Counted from the stretch's first letter, positions 25,242 to 34,125 are shown. The stretch is DNA of 35,245 bases from Mycobacterium attenuatum (GCF_900566085.1 NZ_UPHT01000052.1:1-35245); one strand, 5' to 3'. Numbers and translations are program-made. The notes: generated from the sequence alone by a model not told the origin.

Positions 25242-25934
25242 ATGAAAATCGACGTAATCACGATCTTCCCGAGCTACCTGGACCCGCTGCGGCAGTCGTT
25301 GCCGGGCAAGGCGATTGCCGCGGGCCTGGTGGACTTGCAGGTGCACGACTTGCGGCGGTGGACCCACGATCTGCACCGCTCGGTGGACGACGCGCCGTAC
25401 GGCGGCGGCCCGGGCATGGTGATGAAGGCGCCGGTATGGGGCGAAGCGCTCGACGAAATATGTTGTGCTGAAACGCTGTTAGTCGTTCCGACCCCCGCAG
25501 GTGTGCCGTTCGACCAGGCCACCGCCCAACGTTGGAGCACCGAGCAACACCTGGTGTTCGCCTGCGGCCGCTACGAGGGCATCGACCAGCGAGTCGTCGA
25601 GGACGCTGCTCGGCGGATGCGCGTGGCGGAGGTCTCGATCGGTGACTACGTACTGCCCGGGGGCGAGTCGGCGGCGGTGGTCATGATCGAGGCCGTGTTG
25701 CGGCTGTTGGCCGGGGTCCTGGGTAACCCCGCGTCCGTCCAGCATGATTCACACTCGCCCGGCCTGGACGGCCTTCTGGAAGGACCCAGCTACACCAGGC
25801 CACCGCGGTGGCGCGGTCTGGACGTGCCGGAGGTGTTGCTGTCCGGTGACCATGCCCGCATTGCCGCCTGGCGCCGGGATGTCTCGTGGCAGCGCACTCG
25901 CCAGCGTCGCCCGGACCTGGCCCCACCAGATTGA
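25242..25934 (+). CDS. trmD: tRNA (guanine-37-N1)-methyltransferase TrmD
   Basis: 230 aa, SPOUT-fold enzyme using S-adenosylmethionine to methylate G37 next to the anticodon, which prevents frameshifting. Visible motifs are [41 protein letters not shown] and the trefoil-knot cofactor loop [14 protein letters not shown]. The usual family length fits. It is the last gene of the rpsP operon, followed by a hairpin and the convergent lppW. Confidence 0.97.
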   Translation: MKIDVITIFPSYLDPLRQSLPGKAIAAGLVDLQVHDLRRWTHDLHRSVDDAPYGGGPGMVMKAPVWGEALDEICCAETLLVVPTPAGVPFDQATAQRWSTEQHLVFACGRYEGIDQRVVEDAARRMRVAEVSIGDYVLPGGESAAVVMIEAVLRLLAGVLGNPASVQHDSHSPGLDGLLEGPSYTRPPRWRGLDVPEVLLSGDHARIAAWRRDVSWQRTRQRRPDLAPPD

Positions 25935-25950
25935 GATCCCACCGAGCTGA

Positions 25951-25965
25951 GGCTGCCGAGCAGCC
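25951..25965. terminator. Hairpin after trmD
   Basis: GGCTGC-CGA-GCAGCC, a perfect six-base stem with a three-base loop, 17 bases after the trmD stop and upstream of the convergent lppW end. There is no T-tract, as is common for mycobacterial terminators. Confidence 0.45.
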
Positions 25966-26038
25966 GCAAACTCACACGGGAAGCCGGATCTGTGCGATCA
26001 TGTGCGCTTGCGCCACGTTGCGCGCTGTCGCGCCGGAG

Positions 26039-26986
26039 CTAGATGCGGCCGTTGGGGAAGATCGTCCTGACGGCTTGGGTGATGGTTTCGCGCGCGGTGG
26101 CCTCGTCGGCAGCTTGCAGCGACTCGATCACCATGATGTAGCGACGGTCAGAACCCACGATGCCGGTCGACAGATGCATCCAGTCCGCCCCGATGCAGCA
26201 CATCCAGCCTTGCTTGACCGCGACCGGCTCCGCATACAACCCGTCGGGAATGCCGAACCGCTGTGGGTAGCCGTCGACGCCGGTCGGGGTGGACCGGGCC
26301 AGGTCGTTCACGATGAACCCGGCGCGGTCCAGGGGTAGCCCCCCGGTGCCGTCTAGCAGCATTTCGTAGTAGCGGATCAGGTCCGGCGCGGTGCTGATCG
26401 TGTTCCACCAGCGCCCGTCGCTGGGCGGCATGGTCGAGGTCAGTCCGTACCGGGCGGCGACTTCGGTGATGGTGACCTCTCCGCCGAGCTGACTCCAGAA
26501 TCTCTCGGCGGCCCCATCATCGGACGACCGCAGCATGAGGTCCAGGGCCTGGTGATCCTCGGGGGTGAGCGTGACCTTCCCCTGCGATTCCTGCAGCAGC
26601 AGCTGGTCGGCGATGAACAGCTTGGAGACCGAGGCGGTCGCGATGATCGAGGTGTTGCCGTTGGAGACCAGTCGACGGGTCGCGCGATCGAGAACAGCGA
26701 CTGACAGGGTGGCGCCCTTGGCGGCGGCCTCGTCGGTTGCCTGCTGGATGCGTTGCTGCACGCCGCTCAGCCCGGTGTCGGGCAGCAGCGCATCCGGCGC
26801 GCCGGGAGGGGTGATTGCCCGCAGCAGCAGCTCCACCAGCTGCTGTTGCGGTTGGGCCGGGTAGTGCGCAGCGCTGTGATCGGGCGTGCTGTATGCCTTC
26901 GCCTGTACCTTGGCCTCGCAGGCCGCAACCACGACCAATGCCACCGCCGCCGCGGCGGTGAGCATCGTCAGCGGCCGTGCTCGCAT
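26039..26986 (-). CDS. lppW: Lipoprotein LppW, serine beta-lactamase-like fold
   Basis: 315 aa. The signal peptide ends in a lipobox, V20-A-A-C23, so the protein is probably anchored in the outer leaflet of the plasma membrane. The body is like class A beta-lactamases: S119-V-S-K122, an SDD triad at 155-157 and K258-Q-G260 where KTG would be. The KQG change, with WMCC after it, argues against an efficient beta-lactamase. ATG 26986 is preceded by AAGGAGAAGC. An in-frame upstream ATG (MNGVKPHESEP) would bury the signal peptide and is not preferred. It is convergent with trmD and matches M. tuberculosis LppW. Confidence 0.92.
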   Translation of the reverse strand: MRARPLTMLTAAAAVALVVVAACEAKVQAKAYSTPDHSAAHYPAQPQQQLVELLLRAITPPGAPDALLPDTGLSGVQQRIQQATDEAAAKGATLSVAVLDRATRRLVSNGNTSIIATASVSKLFIADQLLLQESQGKVTLTPEDHQALDLMLRSSDDGAAERFWSQLGGEVTITEVAARYGLTSTMPPSDGRWWNTISTAPDLIRYYEMLLDGTGGLPLDRAGFIVNDLARSTPTGVDGYPQRFGIPDGLYAEPVAVKQGWMCCIGADWMHLSTGIVGSDRRYIMVIESLQAADEATARETITQAVRTIFPNGRI

Positions 26987-27329
26987 GCTTCTCCTTGCAT
27001 CTTCCGGCGTCGCGAAGACGTGCAGATGGGCGGCCGCACTGCCATGTGCCCGGGCATCACGCAAAGTTGCGGGTTCCGACTCATGCGGTTTGACCCCGTT
27101 CATATGTACCATTCGCCGGTGCTTCCGGGCGGGCGTGAACCACCCGGATTTCCTGTGATTTTCATGGCACGCACACCGTCTGGCACAATTGACCAGTTGT
27201 CCGCGCCGGCCGGGTATCCTCGCCTGCTGCGGCATACAGCCATAAGCCCGTATCCATCGGCTTGATAAGCGCCTCACGCCCGCGTGTCGGCGGTTCACCA
27301 GGCCGCGAACCGGAGGAAGTGTCTTTCCC
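26987..27329. other. Divergent region between lppW and rplS
   Basis: 343 bases. The lppW side carries its ribosome binding site and, further up, TACATAT on the minus strand near 27105, a possible -10. The rplS side carries the TCTGGCACAAT element and a TTGACC/TATCCT pair. Small frames on the plus strand here have no ribosome binding site and look non-coding. Confidence 0.5.
27179..27220 (+). promoter_or_regulatory. rplS promoter region with TCTGGCACAAT element
   Basis: TCTGGCACAAT (27179-27189) is identical to the element upstream of rpsP. It overlaps TTGACC (27189-27194), which with TATCCT (27215-27220) forms a possible SigA promoter, although the 20-base spacing is long. Either reading gives an rplS leader of at least 100 bases. 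Confidence 0.4.
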
Positions 27330-27671
27330 ATGAACAGGCTGGACTTCGTCGACAAGGCGTCGCTGCGCGACGACATCCCGGCCTTCAGCCCGGGCGACAC
27401 CATCAACGTGCACGTCAAGGTCATCGAGGGCGCCAAGGAACGTATCCAGGTGTTCAAGGGCGTAGTGATCCGTCGGCAGGGCGGGGGCATCCGCGAGACG
27501 TTCACCGTACGTAAGGAAAGCTACGGCGTCGGCGTCGAACGTACTTTCCCGGTGCATTCGCCCAACATCGACCACATCGAGGTGGTGACGCGCGGCGACG
27601 TGCGTCGCGCCAAGCTGTACTACCTGCGCGAGCTGCGCGGCAAGAAAGCCAAGATCAAGGAGAAGCGCTGA
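27330..27671 (+). CDS. rplS: 50S ribosomal protein bL19
   Basis: 113 aa, full family length. Recognised by [42 protein letters not shown] and [15 protein letters not shown]. bL19 sits at the subunit interface of the 50S particle. GGAGGAAG lies about a dozen bases before ATG 27330. In many bacteria rplS belongs to the rpsP-rimM-trmD operon; here lppW on the opposite strand separates them, as in M. tuberculosis, and rplS has its own upstream region. Confidence 0.97.
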   Translation: MNRLDFVDKASLRDDIPAFSPGDTINVHVKVIEGAKERIQVFKGVVIRRQGGGIRETFTVRKESYGVGVERTFPVHSPNIDHIEVVTRGDVRRAKLYYLRELRGKKAKIKEKR

Positions 27672-27685
27672 CCGGCGCTGCCTTC

Positions 27686-27716
27686 GCGACTCGGGCTGCC
27701 CCGACACGCCAGTCGC
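27686..27716. terminator. Stem-loop after rplS
   Basis: GCGACT and AGTCGC form an outer stem and CGGG/CCCG an inner one, starting 14 bases after the rplS stop. It is a candidate terminator placed just before the lepB promoter. Confidence 0.45.
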
Positions 27717-27738
27717 AAAGAACCCGGCGTGTGCTGGC

Positions 27739-27744
27739 TACGCT
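27739..27744 (+). promoter_or_regulatory. Candidate -10 box of a leaderless lepB transcript
   Basis: TACGCT ends six bases before the lepB GTG. No Shine-Dalgarno sequence is present, which fits transcription starting at the GTG. Confidence 0.4.
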
Positions 27745-27750
27745 GATCCC

Positions 27751-28614
27751 GTGACCGAAACCACGGATTCCCCGTCTGAGCGCGAGCCCGGCGCCGGTCA
27801 GCCGGAATCGCACCCGGCTGACCGCGAGTCTGACTCCACGGGCCAGACACCTCAGACAGCCGACGCGGCCGAGTCGTCAGAAGCCACAAAGGACGAATCC
27901 AAGCCGGCCAAGAAGTCGACGCTACGGGAACTAGCCACCCTGACGGTGATCGCGGTGGTGCTCTATTACGTCATGCTGACGTTCGTGGCGCGTCCCTATC
28001 TGATTCCGTCGGAATCGATGGAACCCACCCTGCACGGGTGTTCGACCTGCGTCGGAGACCGCATCCTGGTGGACAAGCTCACCTACCGCTTCAGCTCGCC
28101 CAAGCCCGGCGATGTCATCGTCTTCAGGGGACCGCCGTCGTGGAACGTGGGTTACAAGTCGATTCGCTCGAGCAATACCCTGGTCCGCTGGGTCCAGAAC
28201 GCGCTGTCGTTCGTCGGTTTCGTGCCTCCCGATGAAAACGATCTGGTGAAACGCGTCATCGCGGTCGGGGGGCAAACGGTCCAGTGCCGCTCTGACACCG
28301 GCCTGACGGTCAATGGCAAACCCCTCAAGGAACCGTACCTGGATCCGGCCACCATGATGGTCGATCCGTCGGTCTACCCGTGCCTCGGCAGCGAATTCGG
28401 CCCGGTGACCGTTCCGCCGGGACGGCTGTGGGTCATGGGCGACAACCGGACCCACTCGGCGGATTCACGCGCGCACTGTCCGATGCTGTGCACCGGGGAT
28501 CCCACGGCGGGCACCGTGCCGATATCCAACGTGATCGGCAAGGCGCGTTTCATCGTATGGCCACCGTCGCGGTGGGGTGTGGTGCGGTCGGTGAACCCAC
28601 AGCAAGAGCAGTAG
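27751..28614 (+). CDS. lepB: Signal peptidase I LepB
   Basis: 287 aa, membrane-bound Ser/Lys protease that removes signal peptides of secreted preproteins. A charged, disordered cytoplasmic N-terminus (about 1-57) precedes one membrane helix (LATLTVIAVVLYYVMLTFVA, 61-80). The catalytic Ser 89 is in PSESMEPTL and Lys 167 in LVKRVIAVGGQ; the downstream box MGDNRTHSADSR is intact. The GTG start gives a protein near the M. tuberculosis length. It is followed after 12 bases by rnhB. Confidence 0.96.
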   Translation: MTETTDSPSEREPGAGQPESHPADRESDSTGQTPQTADAAESSEATKDESKPAKKSTLRELATLTVIAVVLYYVMLTFVARPYLIPSESMEPTLHGCSTCVGDRILVDKLTYRFSSPKPGDVIVFRGPPSWNVGYKSIRSSNTLVRWVQNALSFVGFVPPDENDLVKRVIAVGGQTVQCRSDTGLTVNGKPLKEPYLDPATMMVDPSVYPCLGSEFGPVTVPPGRLWVMGDNRTHSADSRAHCPMLCTGDPTAGTVPISNVIGKARFIVWPPSRWGVVRSVNPQQEQ

Positions 28615-28626
28615 CCGTGGCTGGAT

Positions 28627-29346
28627 ATGAATAAGACCTGGCCACCGCGCACGGTGATCCGCAAATCTGGGGGTTTGCGCACGCTGGAGTCTGCGCTACA
28701 CCGCAGCGGACTGGGTCCGGTGGCGGGCGTGGACGAGGTGGGGCGCGGCGCCTGCGCCGGCCCGCTGGTAGTGGCGGCCTGCGTGCTGAGCCCGAATCGT
28801 TTGGAAAGCCTTGCCGCCCTGGATGATTCGAAGAAGCTAAGCGAGAAGATGCGGGAGAAGCTGTTTCCGTTGATCTGCCGCTATGCGCTGGCTTACCACG
28901 TGGTCTTCATCCCGTCGGTCGAGGTCGACCGGCGGGGCGTGCATGCGGCCAACATCGAAGGCATGCGGCGTGCGGTGGCCGGGCTGTCGGTGCGGCCCGG
29001 CTACGTGTTGAGCGACGGCTTCCGGGTCCCCGGATTGCCCGTGCCGTCGTTGCCGGTGATCGGGGGCGACGCCGCGGCAGCGTGCATCGCCGCGGCCAGC
29101 GTGCTGGCAAAGGTCAGCAGGGACCGGTTGATGGTTGAGATGGACGGCGCGTACCCCGGATACGGCTTCGCCGAACACAAGGGCTACAGCACACCTGCGC
29201 ACACCCTGGCACTGGCCCGGCTGGGTCCGTGTCCCGAGCATCGTTATTCCTTCATTAACGTGCGCCGGGTTGCGGACGGATCGAACGTGCGGGTGGTGGC
29301 CGGATGCGATCCGGACCCTCCGGCAGAGCGTGGCGAAGTCCGGTGA
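28627..29346 (+). CDS. rnhB: Ribonuclease HII RnhB
   Basis: 239 aa. RNase HII cuts RNA in RNA-DNA hybrids and single ribonucleotides in DNA. The active site begins [15 protein letters not shown] (D36, E37), with LDDSKKLS and [21 protein letters not shown] downstream, and [14 protein letters not shown] is the usual late motif. The tail after [10 protein letters not shown] is shorter than I recall for the M. tuberculosis protein. It is closely spaced to lepB and probably cotranscribed. Confidence 0.95.
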   Translation: MNKTWPPRTVIRKSGGLRTLESALHRSGLGPVAGVDEVGRGACAGPLVVAACVLSPNRLESLAALDDSKKLSEKMREKLFPLICRYALAYHVVFIPSVEVDRRGVHAANIEGMRRAVAGLSVRPGYVLSDGFRVPGLPVPSLPVIGGDAAAACIAAASVLAKVSRDRLMVEMDGAYPGYGFAEHKGYSTPAHTLALARLGPCPEHRYSFINVRRVADGSNVRVVAGCDPDPPAERGEVR

Positions 29347-29488
29347 GGAAAGATGGGGCGCGAGTTCCCACCTGGCGACCATTCGCGCCGCTTGTGGCGC
29401 TCAGGGCTCCGCGGGACCCTAAACCGCGAACCCGGGCACATCGGGGCGCATTGGCTGGAAGAAGGACGTCTGAGCAGATGAGTGGCAG

Positions 29489-29794
29489 ATGAGTGCAGAA
29501 GATCTCGAAAAGTACGAAACCGAGATGGAGCTCTCGCTGTACCGCGAATACAAGGACATCGTCGGCCAGTTCAGCTATGTCGTGGAAACCGAGCGACGCT
29601 TCTACCTGGCAAACAGCGTGGAGATGGTGCCGCGCAACACCGACGGTGAGGTGTATTTCGAGCTGCGGCTGGCCGACGCCTGGGTATGGGATATGTACCG
29701 GCCCGCTCGGTTTGTCAAACAGGTGCGGGTGGTCACCTTCAAGGACGTCAACATTGAGGAAGTGGAGAAGCCCGAGCTGCGGCTGCCCGAATAA
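29489..29794 (+). CDS. DUF2469 family protein (Rv2901c-like)
   Basis: 101 aa, a highly conserved actinobacterial protein of unknown function that usually follows rnhB. It opens MSAEDLEKYETEMELSLYRE and contains DAWVWDMYRPARFVKQVRV; it is acidic, soluble, with no known catalytic motif. ATG 29489 overlaps the stop of a five-codon mini-frame (ATG 29478, MSGR) as ATGA, which might aid reinitiation but may be chance. Confidence 0.92.
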   Translation: MSAEDLEKYETEMELSLYREYKDIVGQFSYVVETERRFYLANSVEMVPRNTDGEVYFELRLADAWVWDMYRPARFVKQVRVVTFKDVNIEEVEKPELRLPE

Positions 29795-29813
29795 GGGTGA
29801 ATAACGGTGTGGT

Positions 29814-29869
29814 GAGCAGCCGCATAACCTCCTGTCGGCCCGGCTTGTCGGGGGTTTTGGCGGCTGCTC
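29814..29869. terminator. Long-stem hairpin between convergent genes
   Basis: GAGCAGCCGC (29814-29823) and GCGGCTGCTC (29860-29869) form a perfect ten-base stem; the 36-base loop can fold further around CGGCCCGGC. It ends 16 bases before the stop of the GAF-ANTAR gene and follows the DUF2469 gene by 19 bases, so it is probably a bidirectional terminator. Confidence 0.6.
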
Positions 29870-29885
29870 GGCAGAAGACCGCTTG

Positions 29886-30635
29886 CTACTGGTCCTGGGG
29901 CGGCAGCTGACCCCGATTCTCGATGACCTTTCGCGCCACATCGGCCAGTTTGATGTTCAGGCTCTGGGAATGGCGCCGCAGCACGTCGAACGCGTGGTCC
30001 TCGGTCATGTCGTGCAGCAACATCAGCATGCCGACCGCCTTGCCGATTTCGCGGTTGCTGAGCAGCCCCCGACGCAGGCTGGCGGCGTCTTCCCCGTGAG
30101 CGACGGCGTTGACGGCCACACTGGCGAACGAAGCCAGCACTGCCGCCCGTCCGGCGGATTCGGTGTCGAAACGGTTGGGGGCATCGCTGAACAGGTTGAG
30201 GGCGGCGGCTTTGCGCTTGTCGATCTGTAACCGAAAGCCCATGGCGCCACGCACCGGCGTATCGGCGACCAGGGCGGCCGCAAACTTGGGCCACTGGCCG
30301 GGCGTGGTCAGGTCCGTTTCGATCTGCGGGGTTTCTTCTTCGATCGCGTCGATGCACGGGCCGTCGCCGGCGCGCCGTTCAATGTCGTCGATGCGCTGGG
30401 CGAGTCGGTCGCTGGCGCCGACGGTGACGTAGCGGTCATTGGTTTTCACCAGCATGCTGGCGTGGTCGCAGCCGGGAACGATCAGCGTCGCCGCGACGCA
30501 GATGGCGGCGTAGATCTCTGAGGGATTCGCCCCCTGGTAGATGATCTCGGCCAGGGCGGAGAAAACCGTCGCCGGGTCGGCCATCATGCCGCCCGGTGTC
30601 GAGTCGGGGGAGCCGCCATTCGGTTTGGCCGTCAC
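29886..30635 (-). CDS. GAF-ANTAR domain RNA-binding regulator
   Basis: 249 aa. A GAF sensor domain (about 20-165) is followed by an ANTAR domain (about 175-240: GLLSNREIGKAVGMLMLLHDMTEDHAFDVLRRHSQSLNIKLADVARKV broken here by its helix pattern of conserved Ala, Met and Leu). ANTAR proteins bind paired hairpins in nascent mRNA and prevent termination; GAF domains sense small molecules or redox state. GTG 30635 has a strong ribosome binding site, GGGAGGGA, three bases upstream. It is monocistronic, convergent with the DUF2469 gene. It stands in the place of fdhF relative to M. tuberculosis. Targets are unknown. Confidence 0.9.
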   Translation of the reverse strand: MTAKPNGGSPDSTPGGMMADPATVFSALAEIIYQGANPSEIYAAICVAATLIVPGCDHASMLVKTNDRYVTVGASDRLAQRIDDIERRAGDGPCIDAIEEETPQIETDLTTPGQWPKFAAALVADTPVRGAMGFRLQIDKRKAAALNLFSDAPNRFDTESAGRAAVLASFASVAVNAVAHGEDAASLRRGLLSNREIGKAVGMLMLLHDMTEDHAFDVLRRHSQSLNIKLADVARKVIENRGQLPPQDQ

Positions 30636-30746
30636 GTCCCTCCCTTACTGTGTGCCTCGCTGGGCCATTACTTGAGCCCTCACCGGGCCGTCTCGGACGC
30701 TCACGTCCGATGCGCTCGCCGTAGATTATCGGTCGCTGCCGTCTGG

Positions 30747-32108
30747 TCAAACTCCGACAGCGCGCTCCAACTCCTTCAGCGATGTCTCCAGGTGCCCCAG
30801 CATGCGCTGCAGATGAGGCACGCTGCGCCGGCACCCCACCAGCCCGAAGTCGAGGTTATCGGCGTTGTTGGTGACCGTGACGTTCATTGCCTGGCCGTCG
30901 AGCGCGATCGACAGCGGATAATTCCCGACCAGCTGTGCGCCCCGCCAATACAACGGGTCAGCCGCGCCCGGCACATTCGAAATGACGATGTTGAACGGTG
31001 GCGGTGCGGTAGCCACGAAACCAGGAATCAGGCCAAAAACCAGGCCGCCGGTGAGAAAAACCGACAGCGCCAGCTGCTGGACGCGGGGTAGTTGGGTGAA
31101 CACCTGTTTGTTGTCGCGCATCGACTGGCTGATGCCGTGTAGACGGTCAGCGGGGTCGGCGGCGTGGGTGTTGAGGTTGCACAGCACGGTGCCCACCATG
31201 TTGCCACCGCCCTCAGTGTCACCTTCCTTACGCAGGCTCACCGGGACCATGGCGATCAGCGGCCTGTCCGGCAATGCGTGCTGATCCATCAGGTAGGCGC
31301 GCAGCGCCCCGGCCGACATCGCCAGGACGACGTCGTTGACGGTGACCTGTGCGGCGTTCTTCACCGCCTTGATTCGCTCCAGCGACCATGATTGGGCCGC
31401 GATCCGGCGCGCTCCGCCGATCCGGACGTTGAACATGGTCTTGGGAGCCCGGAACGGCAACGTGAGCTGTTGTTCAAGTAAGCCCGCGCGTGCCAAGGAC
31501 AGCGTCGACGGTGCCAGGGCCGCTGCCGACCCGACCGCCTGAGTCAGCAGCTGAAGCGGTGACGACCGTCGGCTGCTGCTGCTGCTGCGCTGCCGCGGCT
31601 TCAGCGCCCACGGGACCCGGATCTCGTCGTCGTCGGGGTCGCTGGTCAATGCTCGCTGCATCAACTTCTGGGCCGACACGCCGTCCTGCAGGGAATGGTG
31701 GAATTTGACGTAGACGGCGTAGCGACCGTCGTTGAGGCCCTCCACCAGGTGCGCCTCCCACAATGGCCGATGCCGGTCGAGCAGGCTGCCGTGCAACCGT
31801 GAGGCCAGCTCCAGCAGCTCGCGTACCCGGCCCGGCCGGGGCAGCGCAGACCGGCGGAAGTGGTAATCCAGCTCCACGTTCTTGTCGAAAGCCCACGCGA
31901 GGTTGGTGACAGCGCTGAAGAATGCCGGATGCTTGCGGAACATGGGCTGGACATCGGTGCACCGGAGCATGGCTTCGTAGGCTTCGGTGACGAAGTTCTC
32001 GTCGGCATTCTCGGGCGGCCGGAAGAGTTGCAGGGCGCCGACATGCATCGGATGTTCGCGCGATTCGCCCAGCAAAAACATGGAATCGGTCGGTGCTATC
32101 AGTTTCAT
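30747..32108 (-). CDS. Wax ester synthase/diacylglycerol acyltransferase (WS/DGAT) family protein
   Basis: 453 aa. WS/DGAT enzymes transfer acyl groups from acyl-CoA to diacylglycerol or long-chain alcohols and build storage lipid. The catalytic motif HHxxxDG is intact (H137-H138-S-L-Q-D142-G143). Other family landmarks are PTDSMFLL at the start, NDVVLAMSAGALRAYL, MVPVSLR and FNIVISNVPGA. Start ATG 32108 is preceded by GGGAGA. Mycobacteria carry many paralogues, so the specific substrate cannot be told. The gene is divergent from the epimerase and followed by the GAF-ANTAR gene on the same strand, about 110 bases away. Confidence 0.93.
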   Translation of the reverse strand: MKLIAPTDSMFLLGESREHPMHVGALQLFRPPENADENFVTEAYEAMLRCTDVQPMFRKHPAFFSAVTNLAWAFDKNVELDYHFRRSALPRPGRVRELLELASRLHGSLLDRHRPLWEAHLVEGLNDGRYAVYVKFHHSLQDGVSAQKLMQRALTSDPDDDEIRVPWALKPRQRSSSSSRRSSPLQLLTQAVGSAAALAPSTLSLARAGLLEQQLTLPFRAPKTMFNVRIGGARRIAAQSWSLERIKAVKNAAQVTVNDVVLAMSAGALRAYLMDQHALPDRPLIAMVPVSLRKEGDTEGGGNMVGTVLCNLNTHAADPADRLHGISQSMRDNKQVFTQLPRVQQLALSVFLTGGLVFGLIPGFVATAPPPFNIVISNVPGAADPLYWRGAQLVGNYPLSIALDGQAMNVTVTNNADNLDFGLVGCRRSVPHLQRMLGHLETSLKELERAVGV

Positions 32109-32225
32109 GTGCCGTCTCCCGCGCTAGGTCTGTACAAGCTGGATAGCCACCCGCGGCGTCTGGCACACATTAGTCGCCAGGGATCGCGGCGTTTGGGCAT
32201 CGCCGCCGTGGGGGATTCAAAGTCA

Positions 32226-33206
32226 ATGGGAGTTACCGTTGCGGTTACCGGACCGACCGGCGAGATCGGTCTTTCGGCGGTGACGGCGCTCGAGCGTGAA
32301 CCGGCGGTCGAGAAGATCGTGGGGATGGCCCGTCGGCCGTTCGACCCGACGGTGCACGGCTGGACGAAAACCGTTTATCAGCAGGGTGACATCCTCGATC
32401 GTGATCTGGTGAACGCGTTGGTCGAGCAGGCCGACGTGGTGGTCCACTTGGCGTTCATCATCATGGGGTCACGCGCGGAGAGCGCGCGGGTCAACCTGGA
32501 GGGCACCCGGAACGTGTTCGAGGCCACGGTTGCCGCGCGGCGCCCGCGGCGGCTGGTCTACACCTCTTCGGTTGCGGCATACGGCTACCACTCCGACAAC
32601 GCGGTGCCACTGACCGAAGACACGCCCCCACGGGGATCGCCCGAGCACTACTACTCCGAGCAGAAGGCGGCTTGCGAGGCCGAACTGGCCGAGATCACGA
32701 AAGGTTCATCGCTACAAGTATTCGTTCTACGGCCATGTATCGTCGCCGGACCCGAGGCGCACGCGTTAGCCGCGGCGATGCCGTGCAACCAGCTTCCGGC
32801 CCCGGTGCGCGCACTCAGCAAAGCGCTGCCCATGCTGAAGCCGATCGTGCCCGATCCCGGTTTTCCGCTGCAGCTGGTGCACCACGACGACGTGGCGGCC
32901 GCGATCGCGCTGGCGGCTACCGCCCCGGTACCGCCGGGGGCATACAACATTGCTGCCGACGGGACCGTGACAGTGACCGACGTGGCCAAGGCACTGGGCG
33001 GGCGCCCGGTGCGGGTTCCCGCCGCCGCGGCGTCGGCGGCGTCGGCGGCGATTTCTCGACTGCCGATGGTTCCGTCCATGCTGGAATGGCTACATGTGGC
33101 ACGCGCCTCGGTGGTGATGGACAACACCAAGGCCAAGCGGGACCTCGGCTGGCGCCCCACGCACTCGTCGGCGGAAACCTTGGCGGCGCTGGCTTCCGCA
33201 GTCTGA
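32226..33206 (+). CDS. NAD(P)-dependent epimerase/dehydratase family protein (extended SDR)
   Basis: 326 aa, Rossmann-fold extended short-chain dehydrogenase. The dinucleotide motif is VTGPTGEIG near the N-terminus; the catalytic triad is S114/S115 (YTSSVAAYG) with Y143 and K147 (YYSEQK). The substrate-binding half contains [11 protein letters not shown] and [12 protein letters not shown] 32226 puts the nucleotide motif at the expected place; the frame runs far upstream without support. The substrate, sugar nucleotide or otherwise, cannot be told. It is divergent from the WS/DGAT gene and upstream of fdhD on the same strand. Confidence 0.9.
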   Translation: MGVTVAVTGPTGEIGLSAVTALEREPAVEKIVGMARRPFDPTVHGWTKTVYQQGDILDRDLVNALVEQADVVVHLAFIIMGSRAESARVNLEGTRNVFEATVAARRPRRLVYTSSVAAYGYHSDNAVPLTEDTPPRGSPEHYYSEQKAACEAELAEITKGSSLQVFVLRPCIVAGPEAHALAAAMPCNQLPAPVRALSKALPMLKPIVPDPGFPLQLVHHDDVAAAIALAATAPVPPGAYNIAADGTVTVTDVAKALGGRPVRVPAAAASAASAAISRLPMVPSMLEWLHVARASVVMDNTKAKRDLGWRPTHSSAETLAALASAV

Positions 33207-33243
33207 GGCCGGTCGGCCGGGACGACGGCCGGCCGGGATCGGG

Positions 33244-33249
33244 TACGTT
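33244..33249 (+). promoter_or_regulatory. Candidate -10 box upstream of the fdhD leader peptide
   Basis: TACGTT lies seven bases before GTG 33257, the same arrangement as ffh. It would give a transcript that begins at that GTG and runs into fdhD. Confidence 0.4.
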
Positions 33250-33256
33250 GAGCCCC

Positions 33257-33316
33257 GTGTTTGCGCGCTCGACCGCCGCGTCGGCGGAACCCGAAATGGC
33301 CCAGTGCGGCGCGTAA
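33257..33316 (+). CDS. Possible leaderless 19-aa upstream peptide overlapping fdhD
   Basis: The frame reads [19 protein letters not shown] and stops at 33316. It starts seven bases after a TACGTT box and overlaps the fdhD start in another frame by 13 bases, so its translation could couple to, or limit, that of fdhD. It has one Cys near the end. Nothing but position supports it, and the length is short enough to be chance. Confidence 0.3.
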   Translation: MFARSTAASAEPEMAQCGA

Positions 33317-34125
33317 CCGCACGCCGGCGGGTTAAGCACCTCGCGGGCGATCAAGTGAGCACCCGACCGGACACCCTGGTCGTCGAGGAGCCGCTGGAGA
33401 TCCGCGTCGACGGTGCGCCCGTGACGGTCACCATGCGCACGCCCGGCTCGGATTTCGAACTGGCCCAAGGGTTCTTGCTCACTGAAGGGGTGATCGCCGA
33501 TCGCGACGACGTGCAGACAGTTCGTTACTGCGACGGCCGTGGTGCGGACGGGACCAACACCTACAACGTTGTTGACGTGACGCTGGCGCCCGGCGTCGGC
33601 CGGCCCGACCTCGATGTCACCCGCAACTTCTACACCACCTCGTCGTGCGGGGTGTGCGGCAAGGCGTCCCTGCAAGCGGTGCGGCTGATCAGCCGGTTCG
33701 CGCCGGGTGAGGATTCCGCCACCGTCACCGTCGCGACACTGACGGCGATGCCCGGCCAACTCCGCGCCGCCCAAAAGGTGTTCGCGAGCACCGGTGGGCT
33801 GCACGCCGCGGCATTGTTTGGCATGGACGGCACCATGTGCGTCGCGCGCGAGGACATCGGCCGGCACAACGCGGTCGACAAGGTCATCGGCTGGGCGCTG
33901 CAGCACGACCGGGTGCCGCTCGTGGCGTCGGCGCTGCTGGTCAGCGGGCGCGTCTCGTTCGAGCTGACCCAGAAGGCGCTGATGGCCGGGATTCCGGTGC
34001 TGGCGGCGGTGTCGGCGCCGTCGTCGTTGGCGGTCTCATTGGCCGAGGAGTCCGGGATCACGCTGGTGGCGTTTCTGCGGGAGGACTCGATGAACGTCTA
34101 TACCCGGCCCGACCGCATCACGTAG
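33304..34125 (+). CDS. fdhD: Formate dehydrogenase sulfurtransferase FdhD
   Basis: 273 aa. FdhD carries sulfur from the cysteine desulfurase to the molybdenum cofactor of formate dehydrogenase. The catalytic cysteines are in [35 protein letters not shown] near the start and [17 protein letters not shown] and [19 protein letters not shown] later are family motifs. GTG 33304 matches the M. tuberculosis start (xVTARRRV); the GTG at 33358 is an internal alternative. In M. tuberculosis fdhF lies next to it; no formate dehydrogenase gene is in this window, so its client must lie elsewhere or be lost. Confidence 0.95.
   Translation: MRRVTARRRVKHLAGDQVSTRPDTLVVEEPLEIRVDGAPVTVTMRTPGSDFELAQGFLLTEGVIADRDDVQTVRYCDGRGADGTNTYNVVDVTLAPGVGRPDLDVTRNFYTTSSCGVCGKASLQAVRLISRFAPGEDSATVTVATLTAMPGQLRAAQKVFASTGGLHAAALFGMDGTMCVAREDIGRHNAVDKVIGWALQHDRVPLVASALLVSGRVSFELTQKALMAGIPVLAAVSAPSSLAVSLAEESGITLVAFLREDSMNVYTRPDRIT

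Noticed and set aside
26987..27158. Extension of LppW to an upstream in-frame ATG (MNGVKPHESEP)
   Set aside because: It would place about 38 residues before a clear lipoprotein signal peptide; the downstream ATG has the better ribosome binding site.
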